This document shows positions 42,242 to 52,069 of a stretch of 64,000 nt of DNA, in pieces. The stretch is taken from IMG/VR virus record IMGVR_UViG_3300028831_000484, positions 1-64,000 of that record; one strand, 5' to 3'. A program made the position numbers and the translations under genes. The first letter of the stretch is position 1; every line of letters starts with the position of its first letter. The notes under the pieces were generated by a model, which did no database searches, was not told the DNA's origin, and saw nothing but the letters and a program-made list of their open reading frames with translations. Source of the stretch: a virus.

Positions 42242-43873
42242 TTAACTTAGACCGAGCAACTTACTGGCCCCAGGCGCAATCGTTTCCAAAAATTTGAGAT
42301 TGGGGTTCGGTGCCGGTGCGTTGCTTGCCGCTCCCGGTGCTATTGAAACCCCGCCCCTTGGTGAGGCGGCAGGCAGCGCAGCGGGAGGTTGTGCTGCTTG
42401 ACCGTTTTGTGCGGCGGCTGGCACAGCGGGCGCCGGGCGGGCGGGTGCAGCGGGCGGAGGTGCAGCCGGAGCACCCGGTTTTTGATACCCAAGCTGTTCG
42501 GCTTGGCGGGCAATTTCCTCGTAACGCTGCGTTATCAGGAGCTGAGCGTTCCCCTCCAATCGTTCAAGGATGAATTCCGGATCCGTTCCTACCGCCCAAT
42601 ACTTGGCCTTTGTTCCCTCTGCGTCCTTTGCCATCAAGGCATTGTATTGGGTAGCGGGAAGCCAATGTTTACCGTGGCGCACGCGGTCCTTCACCGGCAG
42701 CGCAGTCATCTGCTGCTCCGTATAAAACAGGAAGTTGGACAAGTCCTGATGCATCCGGTTGTTCTGGTCATGCTTGGAGACCCCGTAGGCCAAGCGAAGA
42801 AACTCACCGGCCAGGTTGCGATGGTCATGCAAGATTCTTGCTTCGATTGCGAACTTCGTCTGGTCGAAGTTGCTGTTGATTATCTCTTTAGCCTTCGCCG
42901 GGTCCAACCGTTTGGCGGCTTGTTCCGGCGCCACCGGTTTCGTGAAACGATCCACGAACTCATCGGTGAGCTTGCGGAGGTGTGGCGTCATCTCCATCTC
43001 ATACTGCTTTTCGATGACGGGCTTTAACCGTTCCTCGGTTTCCCGAAGAATCTCCGCCCGAGCTTCGTTCTTTGCGTCCGTGATTAACTTCTCCCGGTTC
43101 AGCTTACGAATTAAGGCGTCGGACAATTGCGGCTTGTTGCGCGTTTGGAATTCCGCCAGTGCATCCTCATCCGGATTGGTGGCGTTGAATTCATCCAATC
43201 GTCGCAGGTAGGCAACCTGTTCGGCAGCTTTGCCCTTCAACTCCGGCCGTGTTCCTTCAGCCCATGTGAGCAAGTCGATTAACTCGCGGTTCTCTTCCGG
43301 CAACGTTTTAACATATTCCGCGTTTGGATCAGGCGGCGGCGGAGGCGGCGGAGCAGGCGTCGTAAGGCCCGAAAGCTTCGCTTGGATGTCACGTTGAATC
43401 TCCAGGATTTCCTGAGTGCTGCTACGGCGCACGGTGAGTGGTGGCGCAGGCGGCGTGGACGGTGCAGGCGGCGCGGCAGAAGGAGCAGCGCCGGGCGCGG
43501 CGGCGGGAGCAGCGGGCGCGGCGGGAGGCGCAGGTGTGGCTGCGGGTGCTGGTACAGCGGCAGGGGCGGCGGGAGCGGCTGGAGGGACGGGTGGTTGCAC
43601 AGGTCCCGGAGGAAGAGGAGGGGATCCATTGTTGGTGGGGTTCGGTGGTTTGCTTGCTGCGATGGCGGCGGCACGTTCACCGACAGTCTCTCCCGGATCA
43701 AAGCGCGGAGGTGGTGGAGGAGGAGCATTGGGATCTGCTGGCGGTTCGGGCGCCAGCGGTTTCAGCGTGAGTTGATCGTCAAGGGTGGCGTTTAAAAGTG
43801 ATTTTGTTAAACGTTGCATCCACGGATCGACCTTCGGTTTCGGTGGCGGGGTAGGAGGAGCTTGTTCGGGCAT
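42242..43873 (-). CDS. Scaffold-like / head assembly protein, Pro/Ala-rich N-terminus
   Basis: A 543-residue protein. The first about 190 residues are nearly all Pro and Ala with Gly (long disordered region), the middle is charged and helical (KLNREKLITDAKNEARAEIL, TEERLKPVIEK), and the C-terminus is again Pro/Ala-rich. The position between portal and capsid genes and the charged helices fit a scaffolding protein. Confidence 0.65.
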   Translation of the reverse strand: MPEQAPPTPPPKPKVDPWMQRLTKSLLNATLDDQLTLKPLAPEPPADPNAPPPPPPRFDPGETVGERAAAIAASKPPNPTNNGSPPLPPGPVQPPVPPAAPAAPAAVPAPAATPAPPAAPAAPAAAPGAAPSAAPPAPSTPPAPPLTVRRSSTQEILEIQRDIQAKLSGLTTPAPPPPPPPDPNAEYVKTLPEENRELIDLLTWAEGTRPELKGKAAEQVAYLRRLDEFNATNPDEDALAEFQTRNKPQLSDALIRKLNREKLITDAKNEARAEILRETEERLKPVIEKQYEMEMTPHLRKLTDEFVDRFTKPVAPEQAAKRLDPAKAKEIINSNFDQTKFAIEARILHDHRNLAGEFLRLAYGVSKHDQNNRMHQDLSNFLFYTEQQMTALPVKDRVRHGKHWLPATQYNALMAKDAEGTKAKYWAVGTDPEFILERLEGNAQLLITQRYEEIARQAEQLGYQKPGAPAAPPPAAPARPAPAVPAAAQNGQAAQPPAALPAASPRGGVSIAPGAASNAPAPNPNLKFLETIAPGASKLLGLS

Positions 43874-43882
43874 GGTAGGTAG

Positions 43883-46492
43883 TTATTTTGGTGCGCCATT
43901 GCGCTTTGTTTCTAAAGCGATTTTTTCTTCAAGGTAGGTTGGTTGCTGCGGAGCAGTGTAACCAGCGCGTGCCTCAAGCTGACGGCGAACTTCTTCGGGC
44001 GCGTCCGTGTAGGGGATGTCGATAGGCTTCGGCTTCTTATCCAGCGCATCAACTCGATTGTGGAGCGAGTTAATATCCATTGCGCTGCGCTGCATCACAC
44101 GGGCCGCATCCATAAGTCCCTTGAGCATGTCCTCCTGCTTTGCGTTGACGGCTTCCTGCTGCTGCAATTCCTGAGCCGATTGTTGAATCTGCCCGGCCAT
44201 TTGTTGCATTGCCTGTTGAAGAGCCTGTAGGGTCTGACCCATCTTCTGAATCTCGTCTTCTCCGAATGTCTGTCCATCGCCTTCCTGTAACTCCAAGTTA
44301 AGATCGACACCAGTGCCGGAAAGCCGGAAGATTTCATTGAAAATCTCGTAAATCTTTTCCTTACCAATCGCCTCCAAGACGGGCGGCACTTGCAACACAA
44401 CCTGCATTAGCTGTGTCAGCGTGTTAGCCCCCTGCGTGTTTACCGGACGCTCAGCGCCATCGCGGCTAGAAAAAACAAGATCATGCCGTAGATACTGTTT
44501 GCTTCCTACTAATGTCACGCGCTGCGGCCGATTCGTTTCGTCTTCCCTGGTCTCATCCTGTATGGCAAAGCCTGCGGCTTGAATCGTCTTCCGCGAGTAC
44601 CTGGAGACGACCGGAACTTCCACCTTGCCCTCCTTGCAGCAGCACGCGCTTTCATAAATGATTCTCTTTTTTGCTGCCCGATACTCGTCAATAGCATCGG
44701 AGATGAAATCGTACACGTTTTGGGTCGTTGACGAAATCTGCACCACCTCAGTTGCGCTTATCTCCCTTGGCGCTGGTTGTCCTTGCTCAGCAGGAGAAAG
44801 AGCAGTTAGTCGCTCGAAGATAGCCACCACCTGCGTCATGGCTTTGAAAATAACTTCTACGCTTTGGCCTTGCCTTGTCTCACCGAGCTTAAAGACCGCG
44901 TCCAACTTAATGTCCAGTTCATCCGCCACTTGTTTAACGGAGAACGGAATGACGAGCGGCCCACGCGCAGACCAATCACGACCGCTGAGCCGGTCCATGA
45001 TCTTTTTAATCTCTTCCGGAGGGACAAGGTCTTGGTTAATGCCGAGCACCTTGAACAGCTCACCCTCTACGGCAAGCATGAGCTGGGTAATGAGATTGGA
45101 TAACAAATCCTGTATCCATAGAGCGTCATGTGCCATTGATGGATTAATTTGCCGTCCATCTGCTTGATTAATTCCAAGGTAAGCAGCCGGTGCGGACGGC
45201 AATGGCTCAGCGAAGATGACCGTTGAATCTGATGCAACAACGAACCGGATCCAAATCGGGAACGGATAGCTGCCCATGCGATGATCGGCCGGAATAAGTT
45301 TTCGGAAGTATTCGCATTTGAACATGGCTGCTTGCGGCACGTCGGAACCGTACAAAGCAATGTTGCTTCTCCTATCATTTGCTCCACCGGGATCAGCCAC
45401 GCTGGCGGGCGATGCGGAGGTGGGCGCGCAGGAATCGGGAACCGGCGTTGGAGAAAACGCGGATGGCGGAGGCGTGATATTACAAAAGTACTGCGAGAAG
45501 TAAGGCGTATACTGTGTGTACAACTGCCACAGGCCCTGCCCATACGTAATTGCGTTCCTGTTGAAATACATGGGGTTATTGGCCACGTCAGCGTAGCGAA
45601 CAACATCCCAATAACCTATCCACTTTGGCCCCACATCATCGTTAATCGCACTGATCGGTTCACTGTTGTCTAAGATGAGCCGTGTGGGGTGCGGATTGAT
45701 CCACGACAAGCCTTCCTTCGTAATGTAATCGCGCACCGGCAGGTCCTTCGGATCACCGGATTCGTAATTAACGAAGGCCGGGTCCTTCGGGTCAACCTCG
45801 TATTGCCGATAGCATTCCCAAGCGCAACGAACAAAGTCTATGGAATGACCATACAAGAAAGCATCCCGCATGACCTGACTATCATGGTGCCGATACCCAA
45901 AGCCATCTACCATGACTTCGGCTTCCTGCGACATCACGTCAGCTCGTAGTTTACCAACCTGCCCAGTGCTGCGAGATTCGTACTTGTAGTAAGGGTAAAG
46001 GTTTGAGTATTTAACGCTCTGCGCGGCATGGCGGCGGGTGATGTAGGAACGCACCATGTTGATGGACGTTTCAACGAACTTCGGCATGTCCACGGCGATT
46101 GGAGAACCAGCCGCATCCTTTCGAACAAATTGATCAGAGCAACCAAGTGCCGACAACTGGTTGGAACAAGCTTGAATGTTAATCTTGCCCTGCGCAAAAA
46201 GGAGTAACGGAATCATTTCCTTCGTCACCGAAGGGGTGTCCCAAGCCACGTCGGCGGCGGCGAAGAATTGATAGTTCTTCAAACCCCAGGCCACGGACTC
46301 TTGGAAGTTGGCGCTGATTTCAGCCTCCATGGCAATGCGCACCTTCTCATCGGCCAAGTAATCCCGATACTTCTGCTTCTCCTCTTCAGTGGCGTTCCTA
46401 CCGGTGGGCATTTCACGCGGAACCTTTTCGAAGATTTCCCGGAGGCGGGAGCGGGTGCACCCAAAGCGTTCTAGTATCTTAGGCGAAATCAT
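43883..46492 (-). CDS. Portal (head-tail connector) protein
   Basis: An 869-residue protein in the standard portal position (after the terminase, before scaffold and capsid). Features: WGLKNYQFFAAADVAWDTPS, ITRRHAAQSVKYSNLYPYYKY, a clip/stem section and a C-terminal glutamine-rich coiled coil (about 720-790: LQALQQAMQQMAGQIQQSAQ) consistent with a barrel. Larger than most portals but similar to N4-type podoviruses. It would form the ring through which DNA is packaged. Confidence 0.8.
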   Translation of the reverse strand: MISPKILERFGCTRSRLREIFEKVPREMPTGRNATEEEKQKYRDYLADEKVRIAMEAEISANFQESVAWGLKNYQFFAAADVAWDTPSVTKEMIPLLLFAQGKINIQACSNQLSALGCSDQFVRKDAAGSPIAVDMPKFVETSINMVRSYITRRHAAQSVKYSNLYPYYKYESRSTGQVGKLRADVMSQEAEVMVDGFGYRHHDSQVMRDAFLYGHSIDFVRCAWECYRQYEVDPKDPAFVNYESGDPKDLPVRDYITKEGLSWINPHPTRLILDNSEPISAINDDVGPKWIGYWDVVRYADVANNPMYFNRNAITYGQGLWQLYTQYTPYFSQYFCNITPPPSAFSPTPVPDSCAPTSASPASVADPGGANDRRSNIALYGSDVPQAAMFKCEYFRKLIPADHRMGSYPFPIWIRFVVASDSTVIFAEPLPSAPAAYLGINQADGRQINPSMAHDALWIQDLLSNLITQLMLAVEGELFKVLGINQDLVPPEEIKKIMDRLSGRDWSARGPLVIPFSVKQVADELDIKLDAVFKLGETRQGQSVEVIFKAMTQVVAIFERLTALSPAEQGQPAPREISATEVVQISSTTQNVYDFISDAIDEYRAAKKRIIYESACCCKEGKVEVPVVSRYSRKTIQAAGFAIQDETREDETNRPQRVTLVGSKQYLRHDLVFSSRDGAERPVNTQGANTLTQLMQVVLQVPPVLEAIGKEKIYEIFNEIFRLSGTGVDLNLELQEGDGQTFGEDEIQKMGQTLQALQQAMQQMAGQIQQSAQELQQQEAVNAKQEDMLKGLMDAARVMQRSAMDINSLHNRVDALDKKPKPIDIPYTDAPEEVRRQLEARAGYTAPQQPTYLEEKIALETKRNGAPK

Positions 46493-47342
46493 ATTTGTCG
46501 TGCTTACTTAGGTTTTCAATAGCCCACATCGGTTGAAGGTTGGACAGCGCCCAACAAGACCTGAAACCGGGATCGCTTGCTGACGAGAATTGAAATTTGC
46601 TTTTCGGAATTTTATGATCAATGTGAATCTTACCAGCACGGAACAGTTCCCAGGACATTCCTCCCGTAAACTTTGACTCCAAATGCTTAACCAAATCACT
46701 AAGCGTATAACCAACCAAAGACTGCCACGAACGCCACCCCTTTGTTCCGGCCAATGCGCTGCGAATTCCAACTGCCATCCTGACATTGACATTGTAATTG
46801 CTGTTCGTCTTGTACAACCAGTTTTTCTTACGCGCATTCTTGGCGTTTATCTTGGTCCTATTCTTTTCAACCCAAGCTTTTTGCTTTGCGTACGCTTTAT
46901 TTCCGCGCTTAGCACTCCAAGCGCGATGCCATGCGTTCACATGGGCGCGATTTTTAAGGCGCCACAGTCGCTTGGATCTGTTAATTTTCTCACGATTTGC
47001 TATCCTGTAAGCCCTGTCGGTGGTAGCTTTCTGCTCTTTGCGCTCAAGTCTATAACGCCTATCTCTGGCTAAAATTCGCACTCGATTGGCGACGTAGTAG
47101 GCGCGATCCTTTGGCTTTCTTCTACTTCGAAGAAGCCTTAGTTTTTTCTTATTTCGTAATCGCCAAAGCCTTCCTTGCGCTGCCACCTGAGCCTTGTGGG
47201 AAGCATTGTATGCACGACACCGAGCCAAAATGTGCTTCCTGTTCGCCCAATAATAAGCTTTCGAAGTTGACGGAAATCGGTTGTCCACGGCGGGGATGCC
47301 AAAACCATAACCGATTAAGCCAACAAGTTCAATAGAAATCAT
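46479..47342 (-). CDS. HNH endonuclease with basic repeat region
   Basis: A 287-residue protein. Residues about 25-190 are a highly basic series of similar segments (AYYWANRKHILARCRAYN, AYYVANRVRILARDRRY, AYRIANREKINRSKR), probably a DNA-clasping array. The C-terminus has an HNH site (IHIDHKIPKSKFQF, CWALSNLQPMWAIENLSK). It overlaps the portal start by 14 bases and the upstream gene by four, so it lies within the head operon. Confidence 0.85.
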   Translation of the reverse strand: MISIELVGLIGYGFGIPAVDNRFPSTSKAYYWANRKHILARCRAYNASHKAQVAAQGRLWRLRNKKKLRLLRSRRKPKDRAYYVANRVRILARDRRYRLERKEQKATTDRAYRIANREKINRSKRLWRLKNRAHVNAWHRAWSAKRGNKAYAKQKAWVEKNRTKINAKNARKKNWLYKTNSNYNVNVRMAVGIRSALAGTKGWRSWQSLVGYTLSDLVKHLESKFTGGMSWELFRAGKIHIDHKIPKSKFQFSSASDPGFRSCWALSNLQPMWAIENLSKHDKYDFA

Positions 47343-47767
47343 TTTGTTCCTTCGATAGCTTTCAACTCGGCTTCCCGTTTTTGTTTCGTGGCGGCAAATG
47401 CCCACACCGGTATTAACGGCTTTGGCGGGTTACCCAACAACGATTGCTCCAGCGGATAGAAGTGCAGCACGTCCGATTGATGCACCTGTTGCTCTTGAAG
47501 CATCTGCCACCTGGTTGCATTGCCCATAAGGTACATCTGACAAAGTTCCTTCAACGTGCAACCAAGCATCTGGCACAGGTTATGAGCGCGACTCAGCGGC
47601 CACGGCTTAATCAAGCCAAGGTCCGAGTAGTGCCCTTCGATCAAGAGTTCGAAAGTATTCGGGACGAGAGTTTCGTTTAGATTGAAATACTCATCATCGT
47701 GCCTGCCAAAGGGACCAACCGTCCGCTGCAATGGCACGAACGTTGGCGTTGGATCACGGTGCTTCAA
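47339..47767 (-). CDS. Hypothetical head-operon protein
   Basis: A 142-residue protein with a helical centre (SRAHNLCQMLGCTLKELCQM) resembling a short HTH, and aromatic-rich flanks. No family recognised. Its start overlaps the previous gene and its stop overlaps the HNH start. Conserved position before the portal suggests a packaging or head-assembly accessory. Confidence 0.5.
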   Translation of the reverse strand: MKHRDPTPTFVPLQRTVGPFGRHDDEYFNLNETLVPNTFELLIEGHYSDLGLIKPWPLSRAHNLCQMLGCTLKELCQMYLMGNATRWQMLQEQQVHQSDVLHFYPLEQSLLGNPPKPLIPVWAFAATKQKREAELKAIEGTK

Positions 47768-48044
47768 CGGGTGTTTTCTTTTTGGCTGGTCCTGTTATCT
47801 CCATCGAAACTCCTTCGTCAGGAGCAGGCACAAGTTCGCCAGGTTCGCCCTCTTCCTCCGGTGGTTCGTAGCCGTCAAGGCCAATGGAGGTTATCGAACA
47901 CTCCACGAACTCATCGGTCATTACGACCTTGTCTCCGTCCACTTCAATGTGAAAACTTTCCCCGTCCGGTATCTTGGAGAAGTACTCTTTTAAACGAGGG
48001 TTTTGTTTTACATCGATCCTTAATTTGTTTTGCGGCGCATCCAT
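47754..48044 (-). CDS. Acidic hypothetical head-operon protein
   Basis: A 96-residue acidic protein: a folded N-terminal half (KLRIDVKQNPRLKEYFSKIP, FHIEVDGDKVVM) and a Glu/Pro-rich tail. Start ATG 48044 lies six bases after an AGGGTGA sequence that is one arm of dyad B, so ribosome access may depend on whether that dyad folds in the mRNA. Confidence 0.55.
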   Translation of the reverse strand: MDAPQNKLRIDVKQNPRLKEYFSKIPDGESFHIEVDGDKVVMTDEFVECSITSIGLDGYEPPEEEGEPGELVPAPDEGVSMEITGPAKKKTPVEAP

Positions 48045-48047
48045 GTC

Positions 48048-48071
48048 TGTCACCCTTATATTAGGGTGACC
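48048..48071. promoter_or_regulatory. Dyad element B (GTCACCCT / AGGGTGAC)
   Basis: A perfect 8-bp inverted repeat (48049-48056 and 48063-48070) with a 6-base centre. It covers the terL stop codon and ends four bases before the next start. Best conserved member of the five-copy family. No T-run follows on the - strand. Confidence 0.6.
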
Positions 48072-49767
48072 CGGATGGCAAGGATGAAACGCCAGCACCT
48101 GGAAGTTGCAAACCGGGGATGTTTGCCCGGACCCCCTGGCCCGCCCAAAAAACCCTTGGTCGTTCAACCTTCCCAACCTGCGCCCGGCCCGGCAAAACGT
48201 GGTAACGCCATGGGGGGTACGTTAACGAATCCAAGGAGTGCAGGTGCGGAGACTTCTGGGGGCGAAGCCCAACAAAGGCGTCGTACTCATCGTCCTTCGG
48301 TTTTTTGGAAGGGAGACCCTGCAACATGTCGATGGTTTTTGACAAGCCTGCCGATACAAAAATCGTTTCGTACAACAACATATCAATCAACATTTGAACG
48401 CGCTGCGGCTGGCTGTCGGCGCCTTTGGGGGCGGGCAACATTTTGAACGGGAAACCCTGTTCACGGCCGTAGTTTTGGATGTCCCGCGCATCAAAAGAAC
48501 CGTTTGAATTCTTCGTCGTAAAGGCGGCTTCGTCGCAAACATGACGGAACACGTAGTTAAAACCTGCCGTTGGGTGATCCATCCAAAATCGCATCCGCTC
48601 AATCATTTCCTTAACGACGACGGGGTACGGTTTGTACAAGCCGACGAAATTCAGTTCGTCAAAGATTATCCAAATGATGGGTCTGTCCGGATCCTTCGTA
48701 GGGATGCGCTGCTCAAAATGAATCGAATAATTCTTCGGCCCAGGGTCGTGGCCAACAATGATTGGAAATCCACGGATCGGCACCAACCCGGTTTCCGCGA
48801 TGGCATCACCCCGAACGTGAATTTCGGGAATGAAATACTCCTTGAACATCGCGTCCCCGGCCGGACGGTCAATCCATTCACCATCAATGAGTTGCCTGCG
48901 CTCGTAGGGGTCCCGCAACGTCATGTCCAGACGGCGAGTGTAATCAGGGGAGATGCGATGAAGATTCTCCGACAACGGGACGTGGTGAACGGAGATGTCC
49001 TTGTTGCCATCAATGGAGGGTTGAATGAGCGTTTGATACACCCAATGGCGCTGCCCCTTGGGGTTGCAGGAAGCCGTGAACTGCATCGGCGTATAAGTCC
49101 TCCTTCGACGGGACAACTGCAACGCCGGGTAAGTGTAGTATTCCGGCCCGCCGCAGTTCGTTAACTCATCCACGTAGACCAAGGACGGCGCCGGTCCTTT
49201 GATACGGTCCTCAACCTGGCCGGGGTGCGGGATGGATTTCAAAAGGACCTTGCTCCATCCGCCGTGCATGTTGGCAATCCACAGGTGACGGTCCTTCGAA
49301 TTGGGATCCAACTTGGAATTCGTGTACTGCAACCCGATGCCGGAGTCCATGAGCTGCCCGGCCTTCGGGTGCTGCTTTCCGTCCAGCCAATCCGGGTATC
49401 TGTTCCCGTCTCTCCACGAAGGAAGGACCAGGTCAACGAGGTCGTGCCACACGCCTTCGGCGCCAGCGGAAATGTAAACGGAAACGATAAGCCACAGCGC
49501 ATTCCAGTTCTCGTAACAATGCCGAACCCCCTTCGTTAACATCCCGATAGACTTGCCAGAAGCCTTCTCCCCATAGGCCAGAACGACCATGTTCTGGTCT
49601 TCAAAAATCTTGCGCTGTGTCGGATTTAACGCCGGATACCAAGCTTGGTCATGCTTGATGGGCGGGACTTCCTGTTCGGGTGGTAACCACAGATTGGCGT
49701 CCTGGCCCGCGCCGTCCGCTTCATCCGCCAAGTGCTTCCAGTAATCAATGTCCTTGTCAACCCCCAT
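48061..49767 (-). CDS. terL: Terminase large subunit
   Basis: The packaging ATPase/nuclease. Walker A is GEKASGKS (about residues 65-72), Walker B is LVYVDELTN (about 195-202), and the C-terminal nuclease domain begins with VGHDPGPKN (about 337-345), followed by conserved acidic positions. It cuts concatemers and drives DNA into the prohead through the portal. I prefer ATG 49767; ATG 49806 would overlap the preceding 77-residue gene by 50 bases. Neither has a strong Shine-Dalgarno site. Confidence 0.95.
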   Translation of the reverse strand: MGVDKDIDYWKHLADEADGAGQDANLWLPPEQEVPPIKHDQAWYPALNPTQRKIFEDQNMVVLAYGEKASGKSIGMLTKGVRHCYENWNALWLIVSVYISAGAEGVWHDLVDLVLPSWRDGNRYPDWLDGKQHPKAGQLMDSGIGLQYTNSKLDPNSKDRHLWIANMHGGWSKVLLKSIPHPGQVEDRIKGPAPSLVYVDELTNCGGPEYYTYPALQLSRRRRTYTPMQFTASCNPKGQRHWVYQTLIQPSIDGNKDISVHHVPLSENLHRISPDYTRRLDMTLRDPYERRQLIDGEWIDRPAGDAMFKEYFIPEIHVRGDAIAETGLVPIRGFPIIVGHDPGPKNYSIHFEQRIPTKDPDRPIIWIIFDELNFVGLYKPYPVVVKEMIERMRFWMDHPTAGFNYVFRHVCDEAAFTTKNSNGSFDARDIQNYGREQGFPFKMLPAPKGADSQPQRVQMLIDMLLYETIFVSAGLSKTIDMLQGLPSKKPKDDEYDAFVGLRPQKSPHLHSLDSLTYPPWRYHVLPGRAQVGKVERPRVFWAGQGVRANIPGLQLPGAGVSSLPSGSP

Positions 49768-49990
49768 GCGGTTTTTGTTCTTCGCCACTTCCGCCCATGC
49801 ACACATCGGCTAACATGGCGCGCAGGGCCAGTCGGGTTTTGGGAGTCCCGAAGTTGGTGATGATGATAGGCAGCTCGTCTCCGCCCGCGACGGCTGGCGT
49901 CAATGCAACCAGCACGTACCCGTCGTACAGTTCACTCAGGCGGCTTGAGGTCGCCTGCACCACCCGTTTCACCGTTTGTTCCGGATTCAT
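49757..49990 (-). CDS. Conserved small packaging-region protein
   Basis: A 77-residue protein with the pattern LYDGYVLVALTPAV ... IIITNFGTPKTRLALRAMLAD, a beta-then-helix fold that looks conserved. It overlaps terS by 59 bases and terL by 11 bases. The genes are in different frames, and the dense overlap is characteristic of this packaging cassette. Function unknown. Confidence 0.6.
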   Translation of the reverse strand: MNPEQTVKRVVQATSSRLSELYDGYVLVALTPAVAGGDELPIIITNFGTPKTRLALRAMLADVCMGGSGEEQKPHGG

Positions 49991-50711
49991 CCGTGATCTC
50001 CTTGTGTTCTCCGTTGCCGTTGCCGTTCGTTATGGCCTTTTCCGCATTGTTACTATTAAACACGGCCGTTGCCCCCGTCTGCACGAGCACCTGCTGGCGC
50101 GCAGGCGGCGAAAAGCCTGGCTTGCCGTGCGACACCCCACCGTTCTGGTTCATCGAATCAAGTATCTGTTGAGACCGGGCACGCACGAGCATCATGGAGG
50201 CATACTCCGTGGAGCGGCGTCCGTATTCGCACTGCGCCCGCAGGACCATCTCATCGGCCAACCGCTTCCCGGAGCGCGCCAGCGTACCGTCAGGTCCAAA
50301 TTCATCGGGATACGGTTCATTTTGCAACCGCTCCATCATGCTCAGCAACATCATCGACGCTTTAACCTGCCCGCCCGCCAACTGCGACAATGCTTGGATG
50401 GAGTTTTTTAATTGGAACTGGTACAGCCGTGCGCCCAGCTCAGCTTCAGCGATGGAAACCTGCATGGATTGCAGGGCGGCTTTGTACTTCTCCCGGTCAA
50501 CGGCGTCTTTAACCGTTGAAAGCGCGGCCTTATTCTTCAGCGCTGCCAAGTGCTTTTTGAGCTGGGGGACCTTTTTGCAGCGCAACTCCACGGTTTGTTT
50601 GGAGATCGCCAGGGATTCAGCGGCCACGCTGATGTTCCCGCCGCTGGCCGTTAACGCGAGCTGAATTGCGTAGTTTAACTCGTTGGCTTCCGGCTGTGTC
50701 ATCTTTGACAT
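49932..50711 (-). CDS. terS: Terminase small subunit
   Basis: A 259-residue protein. The N-terminus has an HTH (SVAAESLAISKQTVELRCKK), the centre a helical oligomerisation region, and the C-terminus an acidic/Gly tail. Position directly before terL supports DNA recognition for packaging. I chose ATG 50711, with AGGAG eight bases upstream; longer in-frame starts up to 50912 would overlap the divergent recT gene and encode a hydrophobic, unlikely N-terminus. Confidence 0.8.
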   Translation of the reverse strand: MSKMTQPEANELNYAIQLALTASGGNISVAAESLAISKQTVELRCKKVPQLKKHLAALKNKAALSTVKDAVDREKYKAALQSMQVSIAEAELGARLYQFQLKNSIQALSQLAGGQVKASMMLLSMMERLQNEPYPDEFGPDGTLARSGKRLADEMVLRAQCEYGRRSTEYASMMLVRARSQQILDSMNQNGGVSHGKPGFSPPARQQVLVQTGATAVFNSNNAEKAITNGNGNGEHKEITDESGTNGETGGAGDLKPPE

Positions 50712-50875
50712 TTCGTGCACTCCTATCATGTTGCCGTGTTGAAGGCTACCGAAAAAATAAGGCCGAAACGGATTTTCATTGACGAGTCCAAGCGGCTGGT
50801 AGTAAAAAAACCAGCACACCAGCGAGTCGGAAAAGCGTAGTCGCCTCCCGCCCCGCAGAAAAAAAGTGAACACCA
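50712..50875. promoter_or_regulatory. Divergent control region between late and early operons
   Basis: A 164-base gap between terS (-) and recT (+), the only divergent junction between the two main operons in the window. It contains an inverted repeat with a poly-A loop (CTGGT, AGTAAAAAAA, CCAG) and a TTGACG that could be a -35 for + strand transcription, but no convincing -10. Promoters for both directions must lie here or inside neighbouring genes. Confidence 0.4.
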
Positions 50876-52069
50876 ATGAACACCAGCACCACGCCAAGCA
50901 ATAAGCCCGCACTCCTCAAAAAGGAGGCCCCAACACTGCCGGACCTGATTAAACAACCGCAGTACTCAGATCGTTTCAAAGAAGTCCTGCGCGAACGCGC
51001 TCCGCAATTCATGAGTTCAGTGATGCAGGCCGGGAATGCACTCGGGAAAGATTGCGATCCGAAATCAATCATCGCCTCCGCGATGACTGCCGCCATCCTT
51101 GACCTGCCAATTGATCGTAACTTGGGTTTCGCTTGGTTGGTTCCCTACAAGGCGGGAGGCACGAAATTTGCACAGTTTCAAATGGGCTACAAAGGATACA
51201 TTCAACTGTCCCTTCGGACGGGTTCCTATCAACGCATGAACGCGCTGGCAGTGAACAAGGAAGTTATGACCGGCTACGATGAGGTAGGGGAACCCGTCCT
51301 TAACTGGAACGCATTCGATCCATCAAAGCCGGTCGTTGGTTACGCCTTCGCATGGAAGACGATTAACGGATTTCAAAAGATTTGTTTCTGGTCAAAGGCG
51401 AGGGTTGAAGAACACGCCAAGCGTTACTCGCAGTCGTATCGTTCCGGTGGAGAGTCGCCATGGAAAACGCACTTCGATGAGATGGGATTAAAAACTGTGA
51501 TTGCCAACGAACTGCGACGTTGGGGCATGATGAGCGTGCAGATTCAACGCGCCATCGTAATGGATCAAGCCGTCCTGCGTGACTTGGACGCTGCTCCGGA
51601 ATACATCGACGGGAGCGGAACCACCGTTGACATTGAACCTCCATCTAAGCCTGCCTTTGCTGAACCCGCGACGGATGTTGGTGCTCCATCCACGCATGTA
51701 GAGGGCGCGAAGGCAGGCCCTCCCCCTACGAAGGCGCCAGAACAAGCCCCGGTGCAAGCCCAAGCACAACCACAACCGCAACCCGAAACAGCTCCCGCTG
51801 CGAAGGGACCGGATTCTACGACCGCGACACCTGCATCAACATCAACCCCCCAACAACCATCCGTCCAGGAGCAGGTGCGCGTGCGCATGGAAGCTGGCGG
51901 GGTAGCATACGAAGCCGCCGCCAAGTGGTTGAAAACGTCCGGACGCTGCGAGAACGCTTTAACGTTCAAGGGCTATGGCGAATGGCCGGATGAAGTTTGT
52001 AAGAAGCTGTTAACCGATAAGCGCGGCATAAATAGTGCCATTGTATTGCACGGAACAAAAGCACCGTGA
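50876..52069 (+). CDS. recT: RecT-family ssDNA annealing protein
   Basis: A 397-residue RecT recombinase. Signatures: ERAPQFMSSVMQAGNALG, ASAMTAAILDLPIDRNLGFAWLVPY, GYKGYIQLSLRTG. It binds ssDNA and promotes annealing. The C-terminal part after about residue 260 is an unusual Pro/Ala/Gln-rich linker followed by a small conserved-looking region (RMEAGGVAYEAAAKWLKTSG), longer than classical RecT. It is partnered with the RecE-like gene at 53667, and the 3' end overlaps an HNH gene by 35 bases. Confidence 0.95.
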   Translation: MNTSTTPSNKPALLKKEAPTLPDLIKQPQYSDRFKEVLRERAPQFMSSVMQAGNALGKDCDPKSIIASAMTAAILDLPIDRNLGFAWLVPYKAGGTKFAQFQMGYKGYIQLSLRTGSYQRMNALAVNKEVMTGYDEVGEPVLNWNAFDPSKPVVGYAFAWKTINGFQKICFWSKARVEEHAKRYSQSYRSGGESPWKTHFDEMGLKTVIANELRRWGMMSVQIQRAIVMDQAVLRDLDAAPEYIDGSGTTVDIEPPSKPAFAEPATDVGAPSTHVEGAKAGPPPTKAPEQAPVQAQAQPQPQPETAPAAKGPDSTTATPASTSTPQQPSVQEQVRVRMEAGGVAYEAAAKWLKTSGRCENALTFKGYGEWPDEVCKKLLTDKRGINSAIVLHGTKAP

